A DNA stretch of 64,000 bases from Lachnospiraceae bacterium (GTDB lineage: Bacteria; Bacillota; Clostridia; Lachnospirales; Lachnospiraceae). The notes beneath the pieces were generated by a model that was not told where the DNA came from, did not search any database, and saw only the letters and a program-made list of their open reading frames with translations. The stretch spans positions 1 to 64,000 of the forward strand of contig JAETQI010000011.1 in NCBI GenBank assembly GCA_021770755.1, in the 5' to 3' direction. A program made the position numbers and the translations under genes. This document shows positions 34,955 to 44,058 of this stretch, one piece after another (within the stretch, counting starts at the first letter, position 1; every line of letters starts with the position of its first letter).

Positions 34955-35872
34955 CTATAAGTCTTTGAACCATTTCTTCTCTCCACTGAACTGGATCAAA
35001 GTGATGACCAGGACAATGGCGAACAGTACGATCGCCCCGGCACTGGCAGGTCCAAACTCCCAGCTTGTAAATGCCTTTTCATATATATAGTTGACCAGTG
35101 TCTTGGTCGCATTGCCGGGACCGCCGCCTGTCATGACATACACCAGGTCAAACACTTTAAAGCACTGGATCGTCAGCATGATCATCACGAAAAATGTAGT
35201 CGGCGTCAGCATGGGTACCGTGATACTCCACAGCTTCTGCCACCCGTTCGCCCCGTCGATGCTTGCCGCCTCGTACAGCGAACTGGATATTCCCTGCAGC
35301 GCCGCCAGATATACGATCATGTAGTACCCCATATATTTCCACACGCTCACGATGGAGACTGCCACCATCGCCCAGTCTTTGTCCACGACCCATCTGGGCG
35401 GATCGCTGATACCGATAAATTTCAGGATCTGGTTGACCGGGCCAAAATCCGGCTGGAACAGCATATTCCACACAGCGCCTACCGCAACGATCGATGCGAT
35501 ATACGGAAAATAAAATGCGGTTCTAAAGATCGCCACGCCCTTGATCTTGTTATTTAAGAGCACTGCAAGCAGGAGCGCCAGTATCAGGGTCGGCACGACT
35601 GTCATTACCGCATAGCTGATCGTATGTACTAATGTTCCCCTAAAGACCTTATCGCCAAAGATCTCTGCAAAATTTGCAAGTCCCACAAATTCCATCGGCT
35701 TCTTCGACCCGTCCCAGCTCATGACACTCAGCACAAACGAAAAAATAACCGGTACAAACACAAAGATAGAATAACCGATCAGATTGGGAAGGATAAAGGC
35801 ATATCCTGTAATATTACGCCGGATCTTTCTCTTCTGACCGGAAGTGAGTAAACCCTTTTTTTCATTGCTCAT
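34955..35872 (-). CDS. Carbohydrate ABC transporter permease (MalF/UgpA-like)
   Basis: This 305-residue permease has a cytoplasmic basic N-terminus, about six membrane segments and the coupling loop LYEAASIDGANGWQKLWSITV. ATG at 35872 is chosen since GGAGGGTG precedes it; the in-frame ATG 15 bp upstream overlaps that site. It lies 29 bp after the binding-protein gene and is cotranscribed with it. Confidence 0.92.
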   Translation of the reverse strand: MSNEKKGLLTSGQKRKIRRNITGYAFILPNLIGYSIFVFVPVIFSFVLSVMSWDGSKKPMEFVGLANFAEIFGDKVFRGTLVHTISYAVMTVVPTLILALLLAVLLNNKIKGVAIFRTAFYFPYIASIVAVGAVWNMLFQPDFGPVNQILKFIGISDPPRWVVDKDWAMVAVSIVSVWKYMGYYMIVYLAALQGISSSLYEAASIDGANGWQKLWSITVPMLTPTTFFVMIMLTIQCFKVFDLVYVMTGGGPGNATKTLVNYIYEKAFTSWEFGPASAGAIVLFAIVLVITLIQFSGEKKWFKDL

Positions 35873-35901
35873 ACGCACACCCTCCATAGAGAAGGGCTGG
35901 T

Positions 35902-37284
35902 TTACCAGCCCTTGATCTCCGCAACTCTCTCCGTCAGTTCCGCGATTCCCTCATCCACATCATACGCATGGATCAGGATCATCTCGTGCACTTCATTCAA
36001 CACCGTACGTATCTCCTCGATCTGGGGATCCAGCGGACGGTCAAACGAATAATGCGTATAATTCAGCGCCTCAACGTTGCTCTCTCCCTCCGGAAAACGC
36101 TCAGCGGAAGCGATCGTCTGGAGTGCTGTCTCAGAGGGAATACCGGTAAACACTCCCTGCGCCGCCAGGATCTCCGCAGCTTCCTCAGAAGATGCAAACT
36201 TCACAAAATCCCATGCCAGATCCGGCTGATCTGTGTAGGCACTGATCGCGATCGGCGTCAGCGCGCCTACCGTGTAACCGGTCTCTGTATTCTCCGGATG
36301 CGGGATCGTGGCAATACCCCAGTTAAAATCAGTCTCTCCCTCCTCCTGGGACTGCATCATAGTAGCGATAAACCAGGTTCCCATAGGCATCATCGCACAC
36401 TGCTGGTTCTTAAATACTGACGAATAATGGATATTTGCCGTCTTTAAGGTAGAATAGTCCTGTATGTAGCCGCCGTCCTGCAATGCCAGGCATTCCTCAT
36501 ACCAGGGCTTCATAAAGCTGTAATCCTTCTCCACAACCGTATGATCTCCATCCTGTACTGCCCAGTTTGTGACCAATGCCTGCCATGTATGATTGTGTGA
36601 ACCATAAACCTTGCTGCTGCCTTCGCCGCTCGTCATCTTTTCAGCCAGCTCGTAGTACTCCGCCCAGGTCATGTCGTTGGAAGGATACTCCACTCCGGCA
36701 GCATCAAACAAATCTTTGTTGTAATAGAGCACATACCAGTCATTTCTGTAGGGAAGCGCGTACGACTTGTCATTGTACATCAACTGCTCCGCCGCTCCCT
36801 TGTAGATCGACAGATCCAGACTGTCCCTGGCAATAAAATCGTCGATCGGCAAAAGCTGCTCCTTATCCGCCATCTGCAGCATGGATCCCATATCCTTGAC
36901 CCAGATCACATCCGGATCCGGCTGTGCCGCAGAAAGGCTGATCCCCAGAGAGTTGTTGTACTCATCTGCCGAGGTGTCAATGATCTTGATTTTGACATTT
37001 GGATTTTTTTCCTCATAGGCATCAACAATCGCCTGGAACTGCGGGCTGGACTCATTGTCCCACGTAGTCACGGACAGCTCCTGTGTTCCCTCCTGCGCCG
37101 TTCCGCCGCTGTCTGCCGCCTTGTCCTCTCCCGTCGTTGAAGGCTGGTCTGCCTTCTGCGCATCCGACGAGCCGGATGTACTCTGGCTGTCCTGATTTTG
37201 TGACGAGGAATCCCCGCAGGCTGTAAGCACGCTGCATGCCATAGCCCCTACCATCAATATTGCAACAAATTGTCTTTTTTTCAT
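35902..37284 (-). CDS. Sugar ABC transporter substrate-binding lipoprotein
   Basis: The 460-residue binding protein has a signal peptide with lipobox LTAC (Cys23), a Ser/Gln/Asp-rich linker, and a family 1 solute-binding fold (LSVTTWDNESSPQFQAIVDAYEEK, DVIWVKDMGSM, LPYRNDWYVLYYNKDLFDAAG). It is the first gene of the eight-gene operon ending with the nahK-like gene. It likely captures unsaturated, sulfated disaccharides at the cell surface. Strong ribosome site AAAGGAGG. The upstream gap contains the 25-bp regulator site at 37423-37447. Confidence 0.9.
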   Translation of the reverse strand: MKKRQFVAILMVGAMACSVLTACGDSSSQNQDSQSTSGSSDAQKADQPSTTGEDKAADSGGTAQEGTQELSVTTWDNESSPQFQAIVDAYEEKNPNVKIKIIDTSADEYNNSLGISLSAAQPDPDVIWVKDMGSMLQMADKEQLLPIDDFIARDSLDLSIYKGAAEQLMYNDKSYALPYRNDWYVLYYNKDLFDAAGVEYPSNDMTWAEYYELAEKMTSGEGSSKVYGSHNHTWQALVTNWAVQDGDHTVVEKDYSFMKPWYEECLALQDGGYIQDYSTLKTANIHYSSVFKNQQCAMMPMGTWFIATMMQSQEEGETDFNWGIATIPHPENTETGYTVGALTPIAISAYTDQPDLAWDFVKFASSEEAAEILAAQGVFTGIPSETALQTIASAERFPEGESNVEALNYTHYSFDRPLDPQIEEIRTVLNEVHEMILIHAYDVDEGIAELTERVAEIKGW

Positions 37285-37422
37285 GACATTTTCCTCCTTT
37301 TTGATTTTCTCATCTATCTGTTGTAATTAATTTATCAAAAATCTCCCTTATTTTGAATCGACAATCTTCTGATCTGCATCTCCTATTTTCCGAATTTTCT
37401 TTTTCACAAATATCGGGATATA

Positions 37423-37447
37423 CTTTTTTCACATTCTGTTACTTTTT
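37423..37447. promoter_or_regulatory. Likely YesN-type regulator site, copy 2 (importer operon)
   Basis: It is identical at 22 of 25 positions to the site before the two-component genes. Read on the minus strand, TGAAAAAAGTA occurs twice with a 19-bp period here, and TGAAAAAG occurs again 25 bp further on. Direct A-rich repeats of this spacing suit an AraC-type dimer. The site ends 139 bp upstream of the binding-protein start. Confidence 0.6.
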
Positions 37448-37510
37448 TCATATTTTCTCCGGGTCGCACTGGCGGCATATTTCCTCTGCACGGGTCTGCG
37501 CATAAAATAA

Positions 37511-37530
37511 TCCTGGCTGTACAGCCAGGA
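37511..37530 (-). terminator. Terminator after the sulfatase maturase gene
   Basis: The palindrome TCCTGGCTGTACAGCCAGGA, 20 bp past the stop codon on the minus strand, is followed by TTATTTTATG. Confidence 0.65.
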
Positions 37531-37550
37531 CTTTAATCGGAATAGATCCG

Positions 37551-38669
37551 TCATCGATATTTTTGCAGACAGGCAGCGATCTGCCGCATACGCGGCAGGC
37601 AACTGTCAAAAAACATTTTGTAGGACTCGCAGAAATAGTTTTCTCCCGGCGCTGTTCCCGGCTGTTCCCTATGCCTCCGGCATCCGCCGCGGCACAGCGC
37701 AAAATACGGACAGGTTCTGCATTTTTCTGTATGATTCATCGAATCCCCGACAAACCTGCTCTCCTTTCGTCTCTGCTCGATCACCCGAAAACTGTCCGTC
37801 CGCAGATTTCCAAGGCAGTATCCGTCCATCACATAGAAATCGCACGGATACACACTTCCGTCTGCCTCCACGATATTCTGATAGCTGCACACCCCTCTCT
37901 GTTCACAGGATTCCGGCTGATGTCCCATCAGGATCCCGATATAATTCTCAAACTGACGGATATAAGGATGCTTTCCTTCTCTCAGATCCAGATCCCACAA
38001 TTCAAACAGCTCGATCAAAAATTTGCCGTAGACCTGAGGTGTCAGCGAGTACTCCTGCTGTCCCGGAAGCTCCTGAACGGGATCCAGACAGGCGATATAC
38101 TGCTGCCAGGAAAATCCCAGTTTCTTATATTTCTCATAGATCCTGCGTATCTTAGGCGCTGTCTTTCCATTGACCACTGTCAGGATATTAAAGTCAACCC
38201 CTGCCTGACCAAGCCCCCTGGCCGTCTCCAGTACGCGAAAGTAAGTATCCTTCCCACAGGTATCCTTCCGGTAAGCGTCATGCACCGCCTTTATGCCGTC
38301 AACAGACAGACCTATCAGAAAATGATTCTCCGCAAAAAAAGCGTACCACTGCGCGTCCAGCGCGTAACCATTCGTCTGAAGCGCATAGGAAACCACCACG
38401 TTTTCTGTATTATACTTTTTTACCAGACGGATGCACTGCCTGTAAAAATCAAGTCCCGCCAGCGTCGGCTCACCTCCCTGAAAAGCGATCGTACACTCCT
38501 TCTCCGCAAAGCGAAAGATCTCCTGTATGACATGCTCCAGTGTTTCGACACTCATGATGCCGTAGGATGGCTGACTGCGCTTTGCCATCTCATCCGCATA
38601 AAAGCAGTATTTACATCTCATATTACACAGTCCGGAAGCCGGCTTTATCATCACATGCAACTGTGGCAT
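37551..38669 (-). CDS. Anaerobic sulfatase-maturating enzyme (radical SAM)
   Basis: The 372-residue radical SAM enzyme converts the active-site Cys of sulfatases to formylglycine without oxygen. It shows CNMRCKYCFYADE (the CxxxCxxC cluster for SAM), FQGGEPTLAGLDFY, YALQTNGY and FLIGLSVDGIKAVHDAYRKD. The C-terminal auxiliary-cluster cysteines include GVCSYQNIVEADGSVYPCDFYV and CRTCPYFALCRGGCRR. Overall it closely resembles the Clostridium perfringens enzyme. Its presence beside two CxPxR sulfatases explains how these become active in an anaerobe. GGAGG precedes ATG. Confidence 0.95.
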   Translation of the reverse strand: MPQLHVMIKPASGLCNMRCKYCFYADEMAKRSQPSYGIMSVETLEHVIQEIFRFAEKECTIAFQGGEPTLAGLDFYRQCIRLVKKYNTENVVVSYALQTNGYALDAQWYAFFAENHFLIGLSVDGIKAVHDAYRKDTCGKDTYFRVLETARGLGQAGVDFNILTVVNGKTAPKIRRIYEKYKKLGFSWQQYIACLDPVQELPGQQEYSLTPQVYGKFLIELFELWDLDLREGKHPYIRQFENYIGILMGHQPESCEQRGVCSYQNIVEADGSVYPCDFYVMDGYCLGNLRTDSFRVIEQRRKESRFVGDSMNHTEKCRTCPYFALCRGGCRRHREQPGTAPGENYFCESYKMFFDSCLPRMRQIAACLQKYR

Positions 38670-38728
38670 CGCGTGTTCCTCCTTCCCTATGCCTCCTGCG
38701 TATTTCTTACTCCGTTCTGTTCAAAAAC

Positions 38729-40786
38729 TTATTTGTATTCACTGATCTCATAGAATGTTACCATCATGATCATGGTATCCGCCCGCTTACCGATCACCCT
38801 GACCGTCACGCGATACCAGATATCATCGGTCAGCTCGTACTCCATCGGTCCGCAGAAATCTCCCCGCACGATCCTGGCAAACGCCTCGCAAAGCATCTCC
38901 CGCTCCGCCTTCACCCGCCTGTCGTGCTCATGCTCACTGACACGCTTGTCAAACAGGATCTCGCTCTCGTACCGGGTGTTCGTTCTGAGCAGCTCGATCT
39001 TTTCATGCCTGTACTCATACACGGCGATCGGCGTTTCCAGCATATCAAACAGTCTGCTGGTGTTTGACCGCGTATTCCACAGTTCATTGACGATCGCAAG
39101 ATTCTCGTCCGTGCTGCATTTTACCCCCATCGCCTCTTCTCCTGCGACAAATGCCTCATAGTCGGCAACCGTCATCGGTTTCGCGTAGTAGTACCCCTGC
39201 GCGTACTCGCAGCCGATGCACTTGAGGAAATCAACCTGCTCCAGCGTCTCCACGCCCTCCACGATCGATGGCAGATGCAGCCATTTTGCCATGCGGATCA
39301 CGGAAGTCAGCACCTTCTCACCTTTCCCGTTAAACTCCTGATCCTGCAGGAACTTCATGTCCACTTTCAGATAATCGACTTCCATGTCCTTTAGGACATT
39401 CAGCGATGAATACCCGCTTCCAAAATCATCCATCATGATCTTAAAGCCCAACTGATGCAGGTTGCTCATCGTCTTCATGATCAGATCCTGATCTTCCATG
39501 AACGCGCTCTCTGTCAGTTCCAGATTCAGTAATTCCGCCGGGATCTGATACTCCGTGATCAGCTTCTTAAAGATCTGGATCAACTGCGGATTGTAGATAT
39601 TTACCCTGGATACGTTGACCGAGATCGGATTGGGATTTCTGCCCTCGTCAAGCCACTTGCGCAGGAGTTTGCAGGCGTGGCGCCACATGTACTGGTCAAG
39701 CCTGCCGATGATACCGTTGCGCTCGTAGACTGGTATAAACTCCCCCGGAGAGATCATCCCCTTCTCGGGGTGATTCCAGCGCACCAGCGCCTCCGCGCCA
39801 TAAGAACGGTCTGTCATCAGATTGATCTTTGGCTGCAGATATACCTCAAACTGCTCCTCCTCGATGGCGCGGTTCACCTCATTGATGATGAACTGCTCGT
39901 GGCGCATATCCTCGATCATACTCTCGTTATAGTATGCAATGCTCTGCACAAACCTGCCCTTGCAGCTCTTTGCCGCCAGAAGCGCCCTGTCATATATCTC
40001 TGACACATCCAGTGTACTATCATTGATGACATACACGCCGCACGACACCTTGATATTGTAGTCCTTGTTCACTTTCCGCAGATTGATCTCAAGCGCGTTG
40101 ACCAGCAGCTCGATATTCTGCTCCTTAAAAGGCAGGCACACGCCAAACACATCGTTCTCGATCCGCCCATAGGCAAACCGGGCAAACACTGTCGCGATCT
40201 TCCTCAGTTCCGAGGCGACGCTCTGCAGTACCTTGTCCCCCTCCTTGATCCCGTAAAAATTGTTGATCATCTTAAAGCGGTCAATGTCAAAACGCACAAA
40301 GGCAAATGTCTCTCCTGTATCCTCCAAAAGCAGTGTCCGCACTGCCCTGTAAAATCTGTATTTCGTATAAAGTCCTGTGACTGCATCGCGCTCCGCCATG
40401 ATCATGCGGCTCCTGTCGATCGCATTCCTGATGCGGAACTGCAGGAGCACCGGATTGTACGGTTTCATGACAAAATCCCAGACGCCCGCCTCCAGGCACT
40501 TCTGCTCCGAATGCCAGTCCTCATTGGCGGTGGCGACGATCACTGGAATGTTATCGTACTCCTGGTGCCTGCGGAACTCGTCCATAAACTGAAACCCGTC
40601 CATGATCGGCATGATGAGGTCCAGCACGATCACCGCCACCTTATTGATATTGGCGGCGAGAATGTCAAGCGCCTCCTGCCCGTCCGACGCATCGAGCACT
40701 TCAAAATCGTCGTTGATCACATCCCTGAGCCTTTGCTTGACCATCTCCTCATCATCTACCAATAATATCGCATTCTTACTGTACAT
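38729..40786 (-). CDS. Response regulator with degenerate GGDEF and intact EAL domain
   Basis: The 685-residue protein has a receiver (LLVDDEE, phospho-acceptor Asp56 in VIVLDLIMPIMDGF), a GGDEF-like domain (about 130-285), an EAL domain (about 298-545) and an unassigned C-terminal region of about 125 residues. The GGDEF signature reads YGRIENDVFGV, so diguanylate cyclase activity is unlikely. The EAL domain keeps AEALVRW, ELTES, DDFGSGYSS and KVDMKF, so it should hydrolyse cyclic di-GMP. ATG at 40786 is chosen over TTG at 40795 because AAAGGAG touches the latter. No partner kinase is adjacent. It could link signals to motility, whose genes lie further right. Confidence 0.9.
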   Translation of the reverse strand: MYSKNAILLVDDEEMVKQRLRDVINDDFEVLDASDGQEALDILAANINKVAVIVLDLIMPIMDGFQFMDEFRRHQEYDNIPVIVATANEDWHSEQKCLEAGVWDFVMKPYNPVLLQFRIRNAIDRSRMIMAERDAVTGLYTKYRFYRAVRTLLLEDTGETFAFVRFDIDRFKMINNFYGIKEGDKVLQSVASELRKIATVFARFAYGRIENDVFGVCLPFKEQNIELLVNALEINLRKVNKDYNIKVSCGVYVINDSTLDVSEIYDRALLAAKSCKGRFVQSIAYYNESMIEDMRHEQFIINEVNRAIEEEQFEVYLQPKINLMTDRSYGAEALVRWNHPEKGMISPGEFIPVYERNGIIGRLDQYMWRHACKLLRKWLDEGRNPNPISVNVSRVNIYNPQLIQIFKKLITEYQIPAELLNLELTESAFMEDQDLIMKTMSNLHQLGFKIMMDDFGSGYSSLNVLKDMEVDYLKVDMKFLQDQEFNGKGEKVLTSVIRMAKWLHLPSIVEGVETLEQVDFLKCIGCEYAQGYYYAKPMTVADYEAFVAGEEAMGVKCSTDENLAIVNELWNTRSNTSRLFDMLETPIAVYEYRHEKIELLRTNTRYESEILFDKRVSEHEHDRRVKAEREMLCEAFARIVRGDFCGPMEYELTDDIWYRVTVRVIGKRADTMIMMVTFYEISEYK

Positions 40787-40829
40787 ATCTGTCAACTCCT
40801 TTATTCCAGACCGCCTCCATCACACTTTA

Positions 40830-40858
40830 ATCTTACTTTTCTAATATGGTTTTGTCAA
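40830..40858 (-). promoter_or_regulatory. Promoter of the EAL response-regulator gene
   Basis: Perfect -35 TTGACA (40853-40858), 17-bp spacer and -10 TAAGAT (40830-40835), about 45 bp before the start codon. Confidence 0.6.
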
Positions 40859-40859
40859 T

Positions 40860-40901
40860 AAAAAGGTGCGCCGACCTGCGATCCGGTCAGTGCACCTTTT
40901 T
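40860..40901 (-). terminator. Terminator after copA
   Basis: Arms AAAAAGGTGC and GCACCTTTTT with extra inner pairs (CGACC/GGTC) form a stem 20 bp after the copA stop, with T-runs on both sides. It directly abuts the next gene's -35 box. Confidence 0.75.
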
Positions 40902-40920
40902 TCTTTTTTCCTATAATGCC

Positions 40921-41130
40921 TTACTCTACTGAGATCACTTTGTAGTCCTGATCCTCCACTGTCTTTTTCAGGACCTCATCGCTGACTTCCCCGCTCAGCG
41001 TAAGTACTGCAGTCCCTGCCTCGTGGCTCACCGCAGCCTCCGTCACCTGTTCGAGCGCCTCGAGGCACTTCTTCACCCTCGCCTCACAGTGTCCGCACAT
41101 CATTCCCTCGATCTTCATTGTCTTTGTCAT
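40921..41130 (-). CDS. Possible free CopZ-like chaperone from internal start within copA
   Basis: The last 69 codons of copA begin [15 protein letters not shown], like a separate CopZ. GGAAGGAG stands 8 bp before this internal ATG, inside copA in the same frame. Independent initiation would give a free copper chaperone in addition to the fused domain. Escherichia coli makes a similar product from copA by frameshifting, so the outcome has precedent, but here the route would differ. The sequence supports it; expression is unproven. Confidence 0.45.
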   Translation of the reverse strand: MTKTMKIEGMMCGHCEARVKKCLEALEQVTEAAVSHEAGTAVLTLSGEVSDEVLKKTVEDQDYKVISVE

Positions 41131-43566
41131 GTTCTCTTCTCCTTCCTTTTCTATATCTGCAGCACTATCTTCTATAGTACTATTTTCTATAATACTGCTT
41201 CCCCCAGCCGCCATATGCCGTTTCCGGTCGCGCATTGCGCTGTAGATGTCGACCAGGTTCAGACGCAGCGCGTTTGTCACCACACAGAAGCTTGACAGGC
41301 TCATCGCCGCAGCGCCAAACATAGGGTTGAGCTGCCATCCGGTCAGCGGGATCCACACGCCTGCTGCCAGCGGGATTCCTATGATATTGTAGAAAAACGC
41401 CCAGAAGAGGTTTTCATGAATGTTTCTAAGCGTCCGGCGGCTCAGCCTGATCGCGGCTGGCACATCGCGCAGACGGCTTTTCATCAGCACGACATCCGCC
41501 GCGTCGATCGCGATGTCCGTCCCTGCGCCGATCGCGATGCCGATATCCGCCCTTGTCAATGCCGGCGCGTCGTTGATGCCGTCGCCCACCATGGCTGTCT
41601 TACCCTTTTCCATCAGTCCGCGCACGACGCTCTCCTTCCCGTCAGGAAGAACGCCTGCGATCACCTCGTCGACACCCGCCTGTTTTCCGATCGCCCTGGC
41701 TGTGCGCTCATTGTCACCCGTCAGCATGACGACGCGGATCCCCATGCCCTGCAGCTCCTCTACCGCCTGCCGGCTGTCCTCCTTGATGACATCCGCAACA
41801 GCGATCATTCCCAAAAGCACATCGGCACCTTTCATTTCCCCCGCGTGTCCCTGCGCAAAAAATAAGGGCGTCTTGCCTTCCTCCGCAAGCCTCTCGGACT
41901 TTTGCATCAAATCCCCGGGCATACCCGATCCCATGCCAGGCATCTCCCCGATGAACTTTGCGCTCCCGCCATACAAAACACTGCCGCCTGCCACGCCTGT
42001 CAGCCCGTTTCCGGGAAGCGCGCTAAAATCCGACACCTCCACCGCAGGAACGCCCTCGTCGCTGTGATCTGCAAAGTATGCCTCGGCATACGCATTGACA
42101 GCGCGGGCAAGCGGATGCTCACTCTTTTGTTCCAGTGCATACGCCATGGCGACCAGCTCGCCTTCCGATACCCCGTCTGCCGGCATGACATCCGTCACCT
42201 TTGGCTCCCCGCTCGTGATCGTCCCCGTCTTATCCAGCGCCACGATCGAAACTTTCCCTGCCTCCTCCAGCGACACTGCTGTTTTGAACATGATACCGTT
42301 CCTGGCTCCCACGCCGTTTCCGACCATGATCGCCACCGGTGTGGCAAGTCCCAGCGCACAGGGACAACTGATCACAAGCACGGAGATCCCCCTGGCAAGC
42401 GCAAAACCGACTGTCTGACCTGCCCCAAGCCACACGAAGATCGTGACGAGCGCAACCCCGATCACTGCCGGAACAAACACACCCGACACCCTGTCCGCCA
42501 CCTTCGCGATCGGCGCTTTCGTCGCCGCGGCGTCACTCACCATCCTGATGATCTGGGAGAGTGTCGTGTCCTCTCCCACCCTCGACGCCCTGCATCTGAT
42601 AAATCCCGACTGGTTTACCGTCGCGGCAGATACTTTGTCGCCCGCCTGCTTGTCGACAGGAATGCTCTCCCCGGTGAGCGCCGCCTCGTTCACAGCGCTC
42701 GTTCCCTCCAGCACAATGCCGTCGACAGGAATGCTCTCCCCCGGTCTCACCACGAAGATATCCCCGACCGCCACCTCATCGATCGAAACCTTGGTCTCAC
42801 TGCCGTCACGCACCACCACCGCTGTCTTTGGCGATATTTTCATCAGCCCTTTCAGCGCGTCCGTCGTCCTTCCCTTGGAGCGCGCCTCCAGCATCTTTCC
42901 CACCGTGATCAGCGTCAGTATCATCGCTGCCGACTCAAAGTAAAACTCGTGCATGTATCCCATGACTGCCGCGTGATCGTTTTTCAACTGGGCGTCTGTC
43001 ATGGCAAACAGCGCATAGGTACTGTAGACAAAGGCTGCCGTCGATCCGAGTGCGACGAGCGTATCCATGTTGGGCGCCCTGTGCCACAGGCTTTTGAAAC
43101 CGCTGACAAAGAACTTCTGGTTGATGACCATGACCGCGGCCGTGAGCAGCAACTGGATCAGCCCCATCGCGACATGATTGTCCGCCAGAGCCGCCGGCAC
43201 CGGGAACCCCCACATCATATGCCCCATCGAAAAATACATCAGGACGATCAGAAAGCCTACGGAATACCACAGCCTGCGTTTCAGCACAGGCGTTTCCTTG
43301 TCCCGCAGCATCTCCTCCTGTTCGCTGTAAGCAGAGGCGGAGGCAGCACTGCCGGCAGCACGGTGGCTCCCCTTGACGGAAGCGCCGTATCCGGCCTCCT
43401 CCACCGCCCGGATCACCTCGTCCGCGGACGCACTCCCCTCCACGCCCATGGAATTCGTGAGCAGGCTGACGGAGCAGGACTGCACCCCTGCCACCTTTGA
43501 CACCGCCTTTTCCACCCGCGCACTGCAGGCGGCGCAGCTCATGCCTGTCACTGCGTATTGTTCCAT
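40921..43566 (-). CDS. copA: Copper-exporting P1B-type ATPase with C-terminal CopZ-like domain
   Basis: The 881-residue pump expels copper across the membrane using ATP. The N-terminal metal-binding domain has GMSCAACS (Cys11, Cys14). The core has the membrane CPC motif ([12 protein letters not shown]), the phosphorylation site DKTGTIT, TGDN and [12 protein letters not shown]. After an acidic Ser/Glu/Ile-rich linker the last 69 residues form a second metal-binding domain ([18 protein letters not shown]; Cys824, Cys827) that looks like the chaperone CopZ fused in frame. The codon for Met813 has its own ribosome site. It lies 47 bp after csoR in the same operon. Confidence 0.93.
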   Translation of the reverse strand: MEQYAVTGMSCAACSARVEKAVSKVAGVQSCSVSLLTNSMGVEGSASADEVIRAVEEAGYGASVKGSHRAAGSAASASAYSEQEEMLRDKETPVLKRRLWYSVGFLIVLMYFSMGHMMWGFPVPAALADNHVAMGLIQLLLTAAVMVINQKFFVSGFKSLWHRAPNMDTLVALGSTAAFVYSTYALFAMTDAQLKNDHAAVMGYMHEFYFESAAMILTLITVGKMLEARSKGRTTDALKGLMKISPKTAVVVRDGSETKVSIDEVAVGDIFVVRPGESIPVDGIVLEGTSAVNEAALTGESIPVDKQAGDKVSAATVNQSGFIRCRASRVGEDTTLSQIIRMVSDAAATKAPIAKVADRVSGVFVPAVIGVALVTIFVWLGAGQTVGFALARGISVLVISCPCALGLATPVAIMVGNGVGARNGIMFKTAVSLEEAGKVSIVALDKTGTITSGEPKVTDVMPADGVSEGELVAMAYALEQKSEHPLARAVNAYAEAYFADHSDEGVPAVEVSDFSALPGNGLTGVAGGSVLYGGSAKFIGEMPGMGSGMPGDLMQKSERLAEEGKTPLFFAQGHAGEMKGADVLLGMIAVADVIKEDSRQAVEELQGMGIRVVMLTGDNERTARAIGKQAGVDEVIAGVLPDGKESVVRGLMEKGKTAMVGDGINDAPALTRADIGIAIGAGTDIAIDAADVVLMKSRLRDVPAAIRLSRRTLRNIHENLFWAFFYNIIGIPLAAGVWIPLTGWQLNPMFGAAAMSLSSFCVVTNALRLNLVDIYSAMRDRKRHMAAGGSSIIENSTIEDSAADIEKEGEENMTKTMKIEGMMCGHCEARVKKCLEALEQVTEAAVSHEAGTAVLTLSGEVSDEVLKKTVEDQDYKVISVE

Positions 43567-43613
43567 CCTTATCCCCCTTTCTCAACATCCTGATCCACAG
43601 CGCCCTCGCGTTC

Positions 43614-43988
43614 TCATTTCATCAGCTTCTTGAGTGTCTGGATCAGCTCATCGACGGTCTCTTCCTTGCCGTCTTTGATATCCTGCGTCACACACGTCTT
43701 GATGTGGTTTGCCAGAAGCACCCGGTTAAAGCTGTTGAGCGCCGCGTTCACCGCCGCCACCTGCACCAGTATATCGGTGCAGTAGACATCCTTCTCGACC
43801 ATATTCTTGATGCCGCGGACCTGCCCCTCGATGCGGCTTAGCCTGTTGATCATGTCCTTGTACTCTTTTCCAGTACGCTCCTTGGTCTTTTCGGAGCAGT
43901 GCCCGCATGCTGCCTCATCCTTTTCCGCAGTTTCACATACTTCTGCATTTTCTGTCTCTTCCAGTCTTTCCAGATTTTCGTTATTCAT
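43614..43988 (-). CDS. csoR: CsoR-family copper-sensing repressor
   Basis: The 124-residue repressor has the CsoR/DUF156 fold: INRLSRIEGQVRGIKNMVEKDVYC and the Cu(I) ligands Cys70, His95 and Cys99 (YCTDIL, NHIKTC). It should leave DNA when copper binds. The N-terminus is longer than usual, with an acidic stretch and an added ACGHC motif that could also bind metal. It is the first gene of the csoR-copA operon and controls its own promoter through the TACCCTTGTAGGGTA palindrome. AAGGAG lies before ATG. Confidence 0.92.
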   Translation of the reverse strand: MNNENLERLEETENAEVCETAEKDEAACGHCSEKTKERTGKEYKDMINRLSRIEGQVRGIKNMVEKDVYCTDILVQVAAVNAALNSFNRVLLANHIKTCVTQDIKDGKEETVDELIQTLKKLMK

Positions 43989-44023
43989 TCAATTTTCTCC
44001 TTCCATACCGCTCTGTGTATTTT

Positions 44024-44052
44024 ATACTATACCCTTGTAGGGTAAATGTCAA
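44024..44052 (-). promoter_or_regulatory. csoR-copA promoter with embedded CsoR operator
   Basis: -35 TTGACA (44047-44052) and -10 TAGTAT (44024-44029) are 17 bp apart. The spacer holds the exact palindrome TACCCTTGTAGGGTA (44030-44044), matching known GC-tract CsoR operators. Repressor binding would cover the spacer of the promoter. Confidence 0.75.
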
Positions 44053-44058
44053 TATCTT

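Noticed and set aside
41902-43500. 532-residue open frame on the plus strand
   Set aside because: It is the antisense of copA, with Arg/His-rich low-information sequence.
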